Shown: piece after piece, positions 7,996 to 18,269 of the stretch | Layout of the letters: each line of letters starts with the position of its first letter | Numbering within the stretch: position 1 is the stretch's first letter | The notes under the pieces: generated by a model | Told to the model about the DNA's origin: nothing | The model's database searches: none | Seen by the model: the letters and a program-made list of their open reading frames with translations, nothing else | Assembly: GCA_026414365.1 (NCBI GenBank) | Contig: JAOAJD010000001.1 | Coordinates: 378,144-413,744, forward strand | Direction: 5' to 3' | From: Candidatus Iainarchaeum sp. | GTDB taxonomy: Archaea; Iainarchaeota; Iainarchaeia; Iainarchaeales; SKW153 | DNA: 35,601 nucleotides | Position numbers and translations under genes: made by a program

Positions 7996-10900
7996 ATGAG
8001 AGTATTTGCAATTAAAATAAACCCTAAAATCTTTTTTGTAATTTTTTCTATTTTGTTGTTAGCCAATTCTCTTTATTCAACAAAACCAGTTTTAGTTGAA
8101 GCAAGAGATTGTTTTGTTAATAAACAAGGTTGTAGGGACCAATTTGGAACATATTATGCAACTAAAGTTGATAGAAATACGCCTCTTTACATAATTACGC
8201 ATTCTTATGATGAAGATAGAGATCCATTGAGATTGCATGTTTGTAAAACAAATCAACCACCAACAAATCCCGAAGATCCGAATGGTTGTCCAGGTGGGAC
8301 ATGGTGTAGTAATATTCAAACAGTTTATGAGGCTAATGTTTCTTGTAGTTTCAATAGTCCTACAGAAATAGGCGATTATAATGCTTATATCTTCTTATTT
8401 GATGCTGGCTCATCAGGAGATAACTATGCAGAATTCTCTACTGTTGATAGTTTTAAAGTTGGTTTGCCTATCTTTTTATATGCAGATATTAATGCATATG
8501 TTCCTTTAAACTCTCATAGACAAGAGATTTATCTAAGATGGACAGATGTTAATGCAGATTCTTATAAACTATACTCTAGTAGTGATTGTTACAACTATTA
8601 CCTTCTAAAAGAACTTCCATCTAATGTTACTAACTTATTTACAATATTAACAGATAATTTTTACTGTTTTAAATTAAGTGCAGTTTATAATGGTACAGAG
8701 ATAGGTTTTGATGATATGGATACAAAATTGTTTGGAATACCTATTTCAGTAAGAGATACTTACAAACCAACACATTTATATTCCTTTGAAACTTCCACTG
8801 TTGATAACAACTCCATAAAATTTAATATCTTAAAAGGTAAAGATTATTCAACTTATTATCCTCATTTAGATAATTCACAAGGATCTGTTTTTGGTTGGCT
8901 ACTAGGAAATAGTTTTATCCCTGAGTATGTTATTCTAGATTTACCTTTCAACATTGATATTTCAAGATACTCCTATGATATTAGTGGGAGAGGTCATAAT
9001 GGAACATTTGAAAATGGTGCCCATATTAGTGCAGCAGGAGAAGAGGGACTTATTATAGGTCCAGCTCTATTTTTAGATGGGGATAGTGCAAACGTTAATC
9101 TAGGAAATATCTCTGATTTTAATTTTAGTCTTTATGACCCTTTTACTATTTCTTTTTGGTATAAAGGGACTAATGATGGAAATGTTACAATATTATCTAA
9201 GATGGATGCTCAAAATGATTGGAAAGGTTATAGAGTTCTTCTTATTGATGGTAAGGTTGCATTGCAGATAGTTAAAAGCATGAGTAATAATGAAGTTGCA
9301 ACTATTGTAACAAATAACTCAATAAATGATAATAATTGGCATTTTGTAGTTGTTAGTTATGATGGTAGATCATATAGTTTTGCAGATGCAATAGGGAGAA
9401 TATTTTTTAGTTCAACTATTGTAGGCAAGCAGTATGCAAAAATTTATGTTGATGGAAAACAACAAGATCTAGAAGAATTATCTACATTTTCGCCTGGTAG
9501 AGGAAATTACACTTCCATAATAAATAATGCTCCTGTGAGAATAGGAGCCACTACAAATGGGAACAATGTAATAGATGTAGCAAGTAATGCTTTAATTGAT
9601 GAATTAAAAGTTTATAAAATTGTTTTAAGTGAGCGTAATATAAGAAATCTTGCTCTACAAGGAACATTAATCGCATATTGGAATTTTGAAAATTCAGTAA
9701 TTTTTGATAATAACAGTTTAATTCAAGATCTTTCTTATAATGTAAATCATATAAAGTTATCTAATAAAAATGCTGCTTCTTTATTATCTGGGGATGTTAT
9801 AGGAAATTATTTAAGCTTAAATTCAACGCCTTCTAAGGTTTATGTTGAGACAAGAAGTGCAAATCTTAATAGAAGAGACTTTACTTTGGCTGGTTGGTTT
9901 TATATCTATGATACTAATAAAACATTGAATTTATTCTGGAATGCAAGAACAGACAATAATAAAGAGGGTTGGGCATTATCACTTAATTCTCAAAATTGCG
10001 GCCAAGGTAAATTGTGTTTGATGATTGCAGATGAAGACGAAGTAAGTTACTTAAGTAAAAATGTTAGTTTAATTAACAATGGTTGGAATTTTATAGCAGT
10101 AACTTATAGTAATGGAATAAGGGAAGCTAAATTTTATGCTAATGGCTTATACTTAGGTAACGCATATTCTCAAAATCAATTAGTTGTTTCAAAAAATGCA
10201 GAAACTTTGCTTAGGTTTGAGAATAATACAGAACCTATAGGTTTTGATGAATTAATAATTCATGCCATACCTATTGATGAACTTGATATAAATAGGTTAT
10301 ATTGGATTGGACAACAATACTTAGCAATTTACAAATCAACTGAAATAGATGGAATTTATGAACCTTTAGGAGGAATGTATGAAAATTTCGATGATATTGA
10401 TATTAATGATTGGATTCTTGGTGGTATTTGTGATGTTAACGCTAGAAATGGCAAAGGAGTAGTTACAAATTGTAGTAGTGTTGAGGGAGGTGAAGGACCT
10501 ATAAGTTTTAATAGTGCAGCTATCTATAAAAACTCACTTTCTGGGTCTTTCCTAATAGAAGCAGATTTTAGTTTTGTTGATGATATTAATGTTTCTGCAG
10601 CTATTGTTTTGTTTAACCCACAGATAGATGGAGAGATGGTACTTTTAGGTTTGGGCCAATATCAGAATGATAATGATGAATATCCGAACGAATTTTATTT
10701 AAGTACTGTAAATTTAAAAGAGCTTGCTCAAACTAATGATTACACAAAGGCATTAAGATTCTCTTTTATTCCAAATCCTAATAAAACTAATAAACTTAAA
10801 ATATTTGTAAGGCCTGATAATACCATTGCTTATTATATCAACAACTTTTTATATTGGGATTCAAGACACCAGCTAACTCAACCATTATCATTTGCTTTAG

Positions 10901-13527
10901 CTTTTGATTGTAAGAGCCTTCATCAAGATTGTGTCTATTTTGACAATGTAAAAGTTACAAAACTTTATACTTATAATGAGTGGAAAGATATTATTGATAA
11001 TGAAGTTGATAAGAATGCTCCTTTGGCTCCTACAAGTTTATCTGTGTTGAATAAAACGAAAAATTCTTGTACTATAAGATGGAATGCTTCACAAGATGTA
11101 AAGTCAACGAGTTTTTATTATGCCAAAGTCTATGACTATTTTGGCAACTATAGTAATTATTTGCGAGATGGTAGCTTTGAAGATTGGCTTCCTTATGTTA
11201 GTGAAGATTGTGGAACAGACGAAAATTGTTATCAATATGGTAGTTGGTCTCAAATTTCAAACTCAGGCTTATATACATTAGCAGAACCAAGCAAAGATAG
11301 TCTTTATGGTTATTCAGTTAAACTAAAGACTAGAAATCCCCCTAGTAATGATTATCTTGTGAGCTATAATACAACTTGCGATACTTGTCTTAAAGACCAA
11401 ACTGTATTAGTATCTTTTTGGCATAAGAAATATGATTATTCTACAGATGCATTAGCCCAAATTCTTAATATAACTCCTAATTATAATACAGACTCTGCAT
11501 ATTTAGGAAGAGTAACAACTTCAGATGATTGGGAGTATAAACAGTTTTTCTATCATATTTTACCAAACATTAATTACATTCATACAAAATTATACCCAGA
11601 TATTACAACAAATGAAAAAGGAACTTTGTTTGATGAATTAAGTATTGATTTATTAAAATCAGTTTCAATTGGCGATGTAAAAGATTACTATATTTATAAT
11701 GTTGATGCAGGTTCTGGAAATTGGGTAAATGCAAATTGTTCTAACGGACTTTGTAGTTATACTATCACAGGACTTCTAGCAGGAACTACTTATAATTTTA
11801 GGGTTATGGCCAGAGATTATGCCAATAATGGAAGTTCTTTTAGTAATACTGTGAGTTGTACTACTGATAAGGATCAAGATGATAAAAGAGATTGTTCAAG
11901 TTGTTCTCAGTTAAGAGGATTTGTTTGTGGTAGTGATGAAGTTTGTTTAGGAAGTAGATTGAGTAGTTGTAATGCTAATGAAACTTGTTGTGCAGTAAGA
12001 TGTACAAAAAAAGCAGATTTGACAGTTTCTGTAGTAGCACCAAAAAGAATAATGCCGGAATCAAACTTTTCAATAAATGTAAACTATCAAAATATTGGCG
12101 GTATAGATGCTAATAATTTCAAGATTGTGTTATTAAGTAGAATAGGTAATAACAGTAAAATAATTGCTGAAAAGATTGTCAGTCTGCCTGCTAACGATGC
12201 AAATACAGTAAGGTTTAGTTTTTATTATACTTTATCAGATACAGATATGTTACAATGGGCAGGTTCAGATGTTACTTTTATAGCGATGGTGGATTACACC
12301 AATATAATTAATGAATATAATGAAAATAATAATTCAGATTCTCTCGTTATTTCTTTCGGTATGCCAGAAATGTGTAACAATTTTAGAGATGATGATTTTG
12401 ATGGTTTAATAGATGAGAATTGTGGTCTACCTAATTTATATGTAAAATCGATAGAGATGGGTAAAGCGAAGTTTTCAGGGAGTGAGCTAATTAGTGTTGA
12501 TTTTAATGTTGTTATAGGATCTGAATATTCCTTTTCAGAAGACTTTTATGTTTCTTTCTACAAAGATAATCTAAACAATGATCCTGTAACTGTTAGTTTC
12601 ATTGATTATGTAGCCAAAGATGGTCAAACTAAATTAATGTTTGTTTGGCAGAATAATAATGCAACTGTCTTTAAGTTGCAAGGTAATGAAAATCCTGTTG
12701 TTAGGTTTTATGTTTATATTGACTCAAGAAATAACGTTTATGAGACAAACGAAAGTGATAATATAAAAAGAATAGATGTAGTTCCAACATTAGCAGATTT
12801 AACTATTGAAAACATTTCTTTTAATAAAATTATATTCTTTAAAGAGCCTCTCGAAATAAACTTTGATCTGTCCAACATAGGTAGTTCAGATGCAGAGAAT
12901 GTTTTAGTTGGATTATATATTAACAATGACTTAAAGGAAACAAAGAGAATATCCTTAATTAAGGCCGATGAAAAAATAAATGTCGGCTTTTTAGTGACAG
13001 GTTTGGCATTGGGCGATTATAATATAGAAATAATTGTTGATCTAGATAATAAGATAGAGGAAATTAATGAAAATAACAATAACTACAAATCGATTGTTTC
13101 TGTTTTGTCCTCAATAGATGAAGTAATTACATATAATAGATTCTTGCAAAGAGAGCCTTTGTTTGTCGGAGTATGGGACAGTCCAGAAACCTCAGACAAT
13201 TATGCATTCACTTCTGGTCAGCGTAGTTTGAACATTCTAGAGCAAATAAAAGTAGAGGGCTTATCACGCTATGATTTTCTAATAAGCAAATTATATTCAG
13301 ATCTTGTAGATATGACGAAGAAATATTCTATAACAGCATTCAGGAATAATAATTTAATGTCTTCAAAAGAATTTTCTCTAGTTAATAGAAATCAAGTAAA
13401 TGCGTTCAAAGAGGCAGATGCTCTAACAGTTCGATGGTGGCTTGATCCTGACTATCTCAAAGTGATGCATTACGCAAGAATCTCGTCTTTAGAATATACT
13501 TTTTGGCAGATTAAGAGTGGTGACTAA
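7996..13527 (+). CDS. Giant secreted multidomain surface protein (about 1,843 aa) with LamG, FN3 and CARDB domains
   Basis: An N-terminal signal peptide (KIFFVIFSILLLANSL) is followed by an unassigned region. Residue numbers below count from the in-frame GTG at 7987. Two concanavalin/LamG-like domains lie at about 328-558 and 560-778, each with an FxISFWYK or FTLAGWFY strand and a DEL(K/I) ending. Another jelly-roll-like domain lies at about 798-997. An FN3-like domain at about 1008-1293 seems interrupted by a carbohydrate-binding-like module (DGSFEDW, about 1057-1226). Then come a Cys knot (1303-1339), three CARDB repeats (1344-1458, 1481-1598, 1602-1708) and a CNNFRDDDFDGLIDENC Ca-binding-type motif (1461-1479). 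No C-terminal membrane helix is seen; the 2-nt spaced next gene may supply the anchor. The ATG at 7996 is preferred over the GTG. Confidence 0.85.
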   Translation: MRVFAIKINPKIFFVIFSILLLANSLYSTKPVLVEARDCFVNKQGCRDQFGTYYATKVDRNTPLYIITHSYDEDRDPLRLHVCKTNQPPTNPEDPNGCPGGTWCSNIQTVYEANVSCSFNSPTEIGDYNAYIFLFDAGSSGDNYAEFSTVDSFKVGLPIFLYADINAYVPLNSHRQEIYLRWTDVNADSYKLYSSSDCYNYYLLKELPSNVTNLFTILTDNFYCFKLSAVYNGTEIGFDDMDTKLFGIPISVRDTYKPTHLYSFETSTVDNNSIKFNILKGKDYSTYYPHLDNSQGSVFGWLLGNSFIPEYVILDLPFNIDISRYSYDISGRGHNGTFENGAHISAAGEEGLIIGPALFLDGDSANVNLGNISDFNFSLYDPFTISFWYKGTNDGNVTILSKMDAQNDWKGYRVLLIDGKVALQIVKSMSNNEVATIVTNNSINDNNWHFVVVSYDGRSYSFADAIGRIFFSSTIVGKQYAKIYVDGKQQDLEELSTFSPGRGNYTSIINNAPVRIGATTNGNNVIDVASNALIDELKVYKIVLSERNIRNLALQGTLIAYWNFENSVIFDNNSLIQDLSYNVNHIKLSNKNAASLLSGDVIGNYLSLNSTPSKVYVETRSANLNRRDFTLAGWFYIYDTNKTLNLFWNARTDNNKEGWALSLNSQNCGQGKLCLMIADEDEVSYLSKNVSLINNGWNFIAVTYSNGIREAKFYANGLYLGNAYSQNQLVVSKNAETLLRFENNTEPIGFDELIIHAIPIDELDINRLYWIGQQYLAIYKSTEIDGIYEPLGGMYENFDDIDINDWILGGICDVNARNGKGVVTNCSSVEGGEGPISFNSAAIYKNSLSGSFLIEADFSFVDDINVSAAIVLFNPQIDGEMVLLGLGQYQNDNDEYPNEFYLSTVNLKELAQTNDYTKALRFSFIPNPNKTNKLKIFVRPDNTIAYYINNFLYWDSRHQLTQPLSFALAFDCKSLHQDCVYFDNVKVTKLYTYNEWKDIIDNEVDKNAPLAPTSLSVLNKTKNSCTIRWNASQDVKSTSFYYAKVYDYFGNYSNYLRDGSFEDWLPYVSEDCGTDENCYQYGSWSQISNSGLYTLAEPSKDSLYGYSVKLKTRNPPSNDYLVSYNTTCDTCLKDQTVLVSFWHKKYDYSTDALAQILNITPNYNTDSAYLGRVTTSDDWEYKQFFYHILPNINYIHTKLYPDITTNEKGTLFDELSIDLLKSVSIGDVKDYYIYNVDAGSGNWVNANCSNGLCSYTITGLLAGTTYNFRVMARDYANNGSSFSNTVSCTTDKDQDDKRDCSSCSQLRGFVCGSDEVCLGSRLSSCNANETCCAVRCTKKADLTVSVVAPKRIMPESNFSINVNYQNIGGIDANNFKIVLLSRIGNNSKIIAEKIVSLPANDANTVRFSFYYTLSDTDMLQWAGSDVTFIAMVDYTNIINEYNENNNSDSLVISFGMPEMCNNFRDDDFDGLIDENCGLPNLYVKSIEMGKAKFSGSELISVDFNVVIGSEYSFSEDFYVSFYKDNLNNDPVTVSFIDYVAKDGQTKLMFVWQNNNATVFKLQGNENPVVRFYVYIDSRNNVYETNESDNIKRIDVVPTLADLTIENISFNKIIFFKEPLEINFDLSNIGSSDAENVLVGLYINNDLKETKRISLIKADEKINVGFLVTGLALGDYNIEIIVDLDNKIEEINENNNNYKSIVSVLSSIDEVITYNRFLQREPLFVGVWDSPETSDNYAFTSGQRSLNILEQIKVEGLSRYDFLISKLYSDLVDMTKKYSITAFRNNNLMSSKEFSLVNRNQVNAFKEADALTVRWWLDPDYLKVMHYARISSLEYTFWQIKSGD

Positions 13528-13529
13528 AA

Positions 13530-16106
13530 ATGAAAAGACTCTTCAATTTTTTTAATTTATTTTTATTTTCTATTTTAGCTTTTCCATTTTTTTATTCAGA
13601 AGAATGTTTCGTTAGCTTAGCTCTAAGCAATGATAATTCAATATATGTTAGCTCTTTAAGGGATGATGATGGATCTATCCAATATCTAGATGTTTATGTA
13701 ATTAAGTCAGATGAAGTTGTTAGATATTCGTTTAATAATGTCAGCGATGGTTATATTCTCATAAATAATATCTCACCATCAGCAGAATTTTCATACTCAT
13801 ACAACGACTATGATGGCTATATGAAATGTGTAGGAGCCTTTAATACAATAAGAAGGCCAACAAGTACTTTAGTAAAGCCAATATTTATATATGGAGCTAA
13901 AATAAAGCCCATCTTAGCTTTAGATAATATTAGTTTATTTTTAGAAATTAGTGTAGATGTAAATTCAGATCACGATATAAAAGAAGTTTATTTAGATTAT
14001 GCTGTTGACAATTCTGAAATAAAAAGAATATTTTTAGATAAACAAGGTTCTAAATATAAAAAAATAATAGGTCCTTTTGTTCAAAGAGTATCTTTAACTA
14101 AATTAAAAGTTTATGCAAGAGATGTCTTTGGTGAAATTCAATCAAAAATTCTACTAAAACACAATTTCGAAGTGATAACTACTCAAAATCCTCTCTGCGA
14201 TAAAAATGCAAATTTATATCCTAGCGAAAAGTTGTTACACATAAATGATCAATTGATTAACAAATTTGCCAATTTTGCACCTCCAGTTGCAGCTATTTCT
14301 TTAGTTTATTATGAAGGCAAAATAATAGTTAAAGATCTTTACGACGATGATGGATCTATTGAAAGTTTGATAATACATATAATAAAAGACTCTGATATAA
14401 ATTATGAATTTAGTCGTGTCACAAAAGGTCAAATCTTAAATATATCTATACCCGAAGATTCTATTGTTTATTATAATTATGCAGACTATGATGGTGCGAC
14501 TCACGGTTTTGGTCTGTTCCAAAAAATAAGTGATGGCAAAATAGTATTACCTTCGGAACAAATTAATCTTATTGAAAGCATATCTCTACAAGCCATACCT
14601 GATAGTACCTATAATTCATTTAAAATAAAAATCACAGTAAAACCATTTAAGGATGTAAGCGTAAAAGAGGTAAACTTATTCTATAAATTTAATGAAGAAG
14701 AAGATAGTGAGAAACTGACTCTAAGCAAAACTATTATCGGAGATGAGTATTATGGCTATATTGAGAATCTTAGCGGTGAGATAAAACTGTATGGTTATGT
14801 TTCTGCAATGGACAATTCATATAGGTTTGATAGTAAGAACATAGGAGTGAATTGGTATAAGTTAGTATTACCTGAAGATGTAGCATGTAAACCTCTATGC
14901 GAAGATGAAAATTGTCTGTTGCCAGAACTTTTCTTTAGGACACATGGAATACCAGAGTTTGTGATGATCCAAGATCCAATCTTAATAAAACCAGTAATAA
15001 AGAATTCGGGAGTAAAGAGCGCAGGTAAATTTTTGTTAGATGTCTATATTGATGATAAACTTGTTGCAAAAAAAGTAGTTACTAGTTTGGAAGTCGGAGA
15101 ATCTACTGAACTCCTTTTTAGCTTTGATTCTAATAAAATGCTTGGTGTTCATAAAGCAAAAATAATTATAGACTCTAATAACGAAGTTAATGAAATAAAC
15201 GAATCTAACAACATAGTAGAAAAAGAGTTTTTTGTTGGATTAAATACATTTAATGTAAATCTTAACTATAATAATACAAATTTGTTATATGATGATAGAC
15301 AAATTTTGGTTTTGGATAGGTTCAATAAAATAGTAAAAGATGCAAAAGTTGTAGTTGATACACCTTCAGGAAAAAGACTAGAGATATTTACGGATGAGAG
15401 AGGTATAGTATCCCTTTTCCTTGATTCATCTGGAGATTACAATGTTACCATATCTAAAGAAAACTTTGAGACTTTTAATGGAATATTTTCAATACCAAAA
15501 ATAGTTTCTAGTTTTAAGGCTAGATTGGTATCTGGAGAAGAACAGAGAATAAGGATCTATTCTGAAGACAACACCCCTGTTAAAGATGCTTTGATAAAAG
15601 TAAAAACGCCAGATGGAGAAGAGATGCTTTATTATACCGATAGTAACGGATATATACTTTTAAAAGCAGCAGCAACGGGTACATATAATTTTTCAGTGTT
15701 CAGAAGGGAAAGATTTATCACTGAAAACAAATTTATAACAGTTGGTATTGTAGAAGTAACTATAAGTTTTGGGCAAAATGTACTTTCTACTTTACTAGGT
15801 GAGGAAATTTTAATGAGGTCTGATCTTTTTATTTTACTCATAGTTCTCTCTGCACTAGGAGCATTTGTTGCATACGCAAAGAGCAAAATTTTATTTAAAG
15901 AGCCGACATCCACTAGAGAGAAAAATCTCTATTATTATTCTAGGATATTGTTATCAATATGTTTATTCTTTTTACCTCTACAGTTGACAAAATATCTTGG
16001 CTTTGCAACAGGAATCGCTTTTGTAATTTTAGAGATAATGTTTTGGCTTATTTTAGATTATTTAAAGCAGAAGTATCTTAACCAAAAGGAGCAAATCAAA
16101 GTATAA
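13530..16106 (+). CDS. Membrane-anchored surface protein with duplicated DDDGSI domains, CARDB and CarboxypepD-like domains
   Basis: A signal peptide (residues 1-22) leads into two tandem copies of a domain of about 200 residues (about 24-228 and 250-440). Both contain DDDGSI, a hydrophobic strand of the VYVIK type, then Y.DYDG and GxF. A CARDB domain follows (about 464-571). Two short CarboxypepD-regulatory-like beta domains (about 590-655 and 668-737) carry the NKIVKDAKVVVDTPSG and NTPVKDALIKVKTPDG signatures. The C-terminus has a membrane helix at about 764-788 and a long hydrophobic stretch at about 804-845, probably two more. It starts 2 nt after the giant gene's stop, so the two are translationally coupled and plausibly form one surface complex (inference). 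Confidence 0.82.
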   Translation: MKRLFNFFNLFLFSILAFPFFYSEECFVSLALSNDNSIYVSSLRDDDGSIQYLDVYVIKSDEVVRYSFNNVSDGYILINNISPSAEFSYSYNDYDGYMKCVGAFNTIRRPTSTLVKPIFIYGAKIKPILALDNISLFLEISVDVNSDHDIKEVYLDYAVDNSEIKRIFLDKQGSKYKKIIGPFVQRVSLTKLKVYARDVFGEIQSKILLKHNFEVITTQNPLCDKNANLYPSEKLLHINDQLINKFANFAPPVAAISLVYYEGKIIVKDLYDDDGSIESLIIHIIKDSDINYEFSRVTKGQILNISIPEDSIVYYNYADYDGATHGFGLFQKISDGKIVLPSEQINLIESISLQAIPDSTYNSFKIKITVKPFKDVSVKEVNLFYKFNEEEDSEKLTLSKTIIGDEYYGYIENLSGEIKLYGYVSAMDNSYRFDSKNIGVNWYKLVLPEDVACKPLCEDENCLLPELFFRTHGIPEFVMIQDPILIKPVIKNSGVKSAGKFLLDVYIDDKLVAKKVVTSLEVGESTELLFSFDSNKMLGVHKAKIIIDSNNEVNEINESNNIVEKEFFVGLNTFNVNLNYNNTNLLYDDRQILVLDRFNKIVKDAKVVVDTPSGKRLEIFTDERGIVSLFLDSSGDYNVTISKENFETFNGIFSIPKIVSSFKARLVSGEEQRIRIYSEDNTPVKDALIKVKTPDGEEMLYYTDSNGYILLKAAATGTYNFSVFRRERFITENKFITVGIVEVTISFGQNVLSTLLGEEILMRSDLFILLIVLSALGAFVAYAKSKILFKEPTSTREKNLYYYSRILLSICLFFLPLQLTKYLGFATGIAFVILEIMFWLILDYLKQKYLNQKEQIKV

Positions 16107-16201
16107 ACTATTTTATTTCTTCGTTCGATTTAGATAAATGAAAGAAGTTTTTACTTTGTATCTCTACTAAATTCTTTTTTAAAATCAAATTTATTAATGA
16201 T
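16107..16201. other. Convergent intergenic gap
   Basis: The 95-bp gap lies between the end of the surface-protein operon and the end of hydA, which converge. T-runs on both strands could terminate transcription in the archaeal manner. I see no gene or hairpin of note. Confidence 0.4.
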
Positions 16202-17482
16202 CTATTTTAACCATCTAACCTTTAAAAAATGGGTTGCACAACTTATGCAAGGATCGTATGCTCTTATTAGTTTTTCTATTTCGAGCTCCAATTTTGTTTT
16301 TTCTAGTTGGATGTTTGTTTGTATAAACTCTTTGATGTCTTTCTCTATAGTTACTGCGTTTTGGGCAGTAGGTACTATTATATTGCAGCTTTTTATTTTT
16401 CCTTCCGGAGTTAGCTCATAGCCATGAAACAATGTTCCTCTTGGTGCCTCACTCACTCCGACACACTCTCTATTTTTTACTTTTTTTAGTTTGGGTAAAT
16501 TTTCTTTTCTAATTTTTAGATTGTTGATTATTTCTATAGTATGATCAATACAATGATAGATTTCTATAGCTTGGGCTAAATTATTTAAAAACATATTATT
16601 TTTTGAAAAATCTAATTTTAAATCATCTATTATTTTTTTTGTATCTTTTGTCAAAGAGTCTTTGTTTAATTTTATTCTTGATAATGAGCCAACCATATAT
16701 TCTTTGCCGCCAAATCTAGCATATTTTGCCATAGAATAAGGTACGACAAATTCACTAACATATTTTAAAAACTCATTTTCGTTTATGCATATCCCTGACA
16801 TAGAAGTTATTTTTCCTTCTAAGAAATTATAATCGTTGTTCGTTAAAGCCACAAAATCTTTAGGTCTTTCAAAACTCTCTTTAAATGAGTTAAAAAGTCT
16901 TATAGTTTCGTAAGCGTCTTTTTTTAGCTCTTCACACGTTTTTTTTATATCTTCTAGATCTTCTGCTTTTGGCAGATATTTAAATCCTCCAGCATAAACA
17001 TTTATACTATGATGGCTTCTTCCACCAAAAACATTTAGCATTTTAGAACCTAAATCTTTTATTCTTAAAGCAGTATGGATATATTCATGTTCGTTTTCAT
17101 CAAATTCTAATATGCTTTCTTTTTTTAGGTAATCTGGGAGAGCTAAAAAGTAAAGATGTAATATGTGGCTTTTTATTACTTCTCCATTAATAAAAAGATT
17201 TCTTAAAGCAACAGTCTGTTCTGATAGTTCTAAATTATATGCATGTTCTATAGCTTCTACAGTTGTTATTAAATGGGAAGCACTACAAAAACCGCATATC
17301 CTTGACACTAACAATGGTGCCTCCTTTATATGTTTACCTCTCACAATCTTTTCAAAAAATCTTTTATTTTCACTTATCTTGAATTTAACATCTCTAACTT
17401 GGCCATCCTCAACTTTTACATATAAGTGTGCATGTCCTTCTATTTTTGTTATATTTTTCAAATCAATTTCTAGATTATGCAT
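16202..17482 (-). CDS. hydA: [NiFe] hydrogenase large subunit, group 3b sulfhydrogenase alpha
   Basis: This is the catalytic subunit. Both Ni-Fe ligand motifs are intact: RICGFCSASH (C63, C66, H70) and DPCISCATH near the end (C412, C415, H418). The length of 426 residues fits group 3b. Only eight residues follow H418, matching the short C-terminal peptide that a HycI-type protease removes in this group; such a protease lies at 28932. The enzyme is a cytosolic, reversible, NAD(P)-linked hydrogenase that can also reduce sulfur or polysulfide. The start overlaps the hydD stop by 8 nt. It is the last gene of hydBGDA, the gene order known from Pyrococcus. Confidence 0.95.
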   Translation of the reverse strand: MHNLEIDLKNITKIEGHAHLYVKVEDGQVRDVKFKISENKRFFEKIVRGKHIKEAPLLVSRICGFCSASHLITTVEAIEHAYNLELSEQTVALRNLFINGEVIKSHILHLYFLALPDYLKKESILEFDENEHEYIHTALRIKDLGSKMLNVFGGRSHHSINVYAGGFKYLPKAEDLEDIKKTCEELKKDAYETIRLFNSFKESFERPKDFVALTNNDYNFLEGKITSMSGICINENEFLKYVSEFVVPYSMAKYARFGGKEYMVGSLSRIKLNKDSLTKDTKKIIDDLKLDFSKNNMFLNNLAQAIEIYHCIDHTIEIINNLKIRKENLPKLKKVKNRECVGVSEAPRGTLFHGYELTPEGKIKSCNIIVPTAQNAVTIEKDIKEFIQTNIQLEKTKLELEIEKLIRAYDPCISCATHFLKVRWLK

Positions 17483-18269
17483 AAAGATCCTGCCTAAGTT
17501 GTTCTTTTACTTTTATTAACTTCTTTATTTCTCTAACGCCTCTAACATTATTGTATTGTTGGAATAATTCATTTATTTCTTTATCGCTAAGTTTACATCT
17601 GTCTTTTAGCACATTTCTTAAAGAATCGACATTACTATTTCTTATTACACCTCTGCATGCAGCACAGTAACTTCCTTTTGTTACACATATTGCTTTGCAG
17701 CCACCATAAGCTACAGGCCCCAAACAAGGAATTCCTTTTATTAACAAACAACTATTCTCATTCTCTTTGCATTCTTTACAAACTGCCACATCATACCTCC
17801 TAGGAATTTGATTGTTTATAATAAGCTTAATTATTCTGTAAAAATCATCTGCATCAATAGGGCAACCTCTAGCATAGTAATCTACTTTTACTATCTCATC
17901 TAAAGCCTTCACTTTTTCGAATGCTTCTGTTTGGGCTTCTTTAATAATCTTTTTCTTTAACCTGTCGCTAAAAAAGTTTCTCAAGGCTTGAACACAACCA
18001 GAACCAGCACAGGTTCCTAAAGATATTAGTATCTTACTTCTTTCTCTAATTTTAACTAATTCTTCTGCTTCTTTCTTGGACATTATACTTCCTTCTACAA
18101 TAGCAATATCTAAGTTAACCTCTGGATTTTTTTCTTTAATTAATCTAGAGTTTACAATATCAACGTAGTTTAGCATTTTGGTAAACTCTTCGCTATTCTC
18201 AAAAATAGTTAATTCACAACCTTCACAAGAAGTGAATGAAAAAATACCTATTTTTAGTTTTTCTTTCAT
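17475..18269 (-). CDS. hydD: [NiFe] hydrogenase small subunit, sulfhydrogenase delta
   Basis: This electron-transfer subunit pairs with HydA. The N-terminal SCEGCE motif (C15, C18) with C87 (GTCAGSGC) and C136 (ARGCP) supplies the proximal [4Fe-4S] cluster, as in the 20-kDa subunit family of complex I. Further cysteines at 164, 167, 174, 182, 191, 195, 202 and 205 can bind two more clusters, giving the usual three-cluster wire. There is no Tat signal, in line with a cytosolic group 3b enzyme. The ATGA overlap with hydG upstream and the 8-nt overlap with hydA downstream show tight translational coupling. Confidence 0.94.
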   Translation of the reverse strand: MKEKLKIGIFSFTSCEGCELTIFENSEEFTKMLNYVDIVNSRLIKEKNPEVNLDIAIVEGSIMSKKEAEELVKIRERSKILISLGTCAGSGCVQALRNFFSDRLKKKIIKEAQTEAFEKVKALDEIVKVDYYARGCPIDADDFYRIIKLIINNQIPRRYDVAVCKECKENENSCLLIKGIPCLGPVAYGGCKAICVTKGSYCAACRGVIRNSNVDSLRNVLKDRCKLSDKEINELFQQYNNVRGVREIKKLIKVKEQLRQDLYA

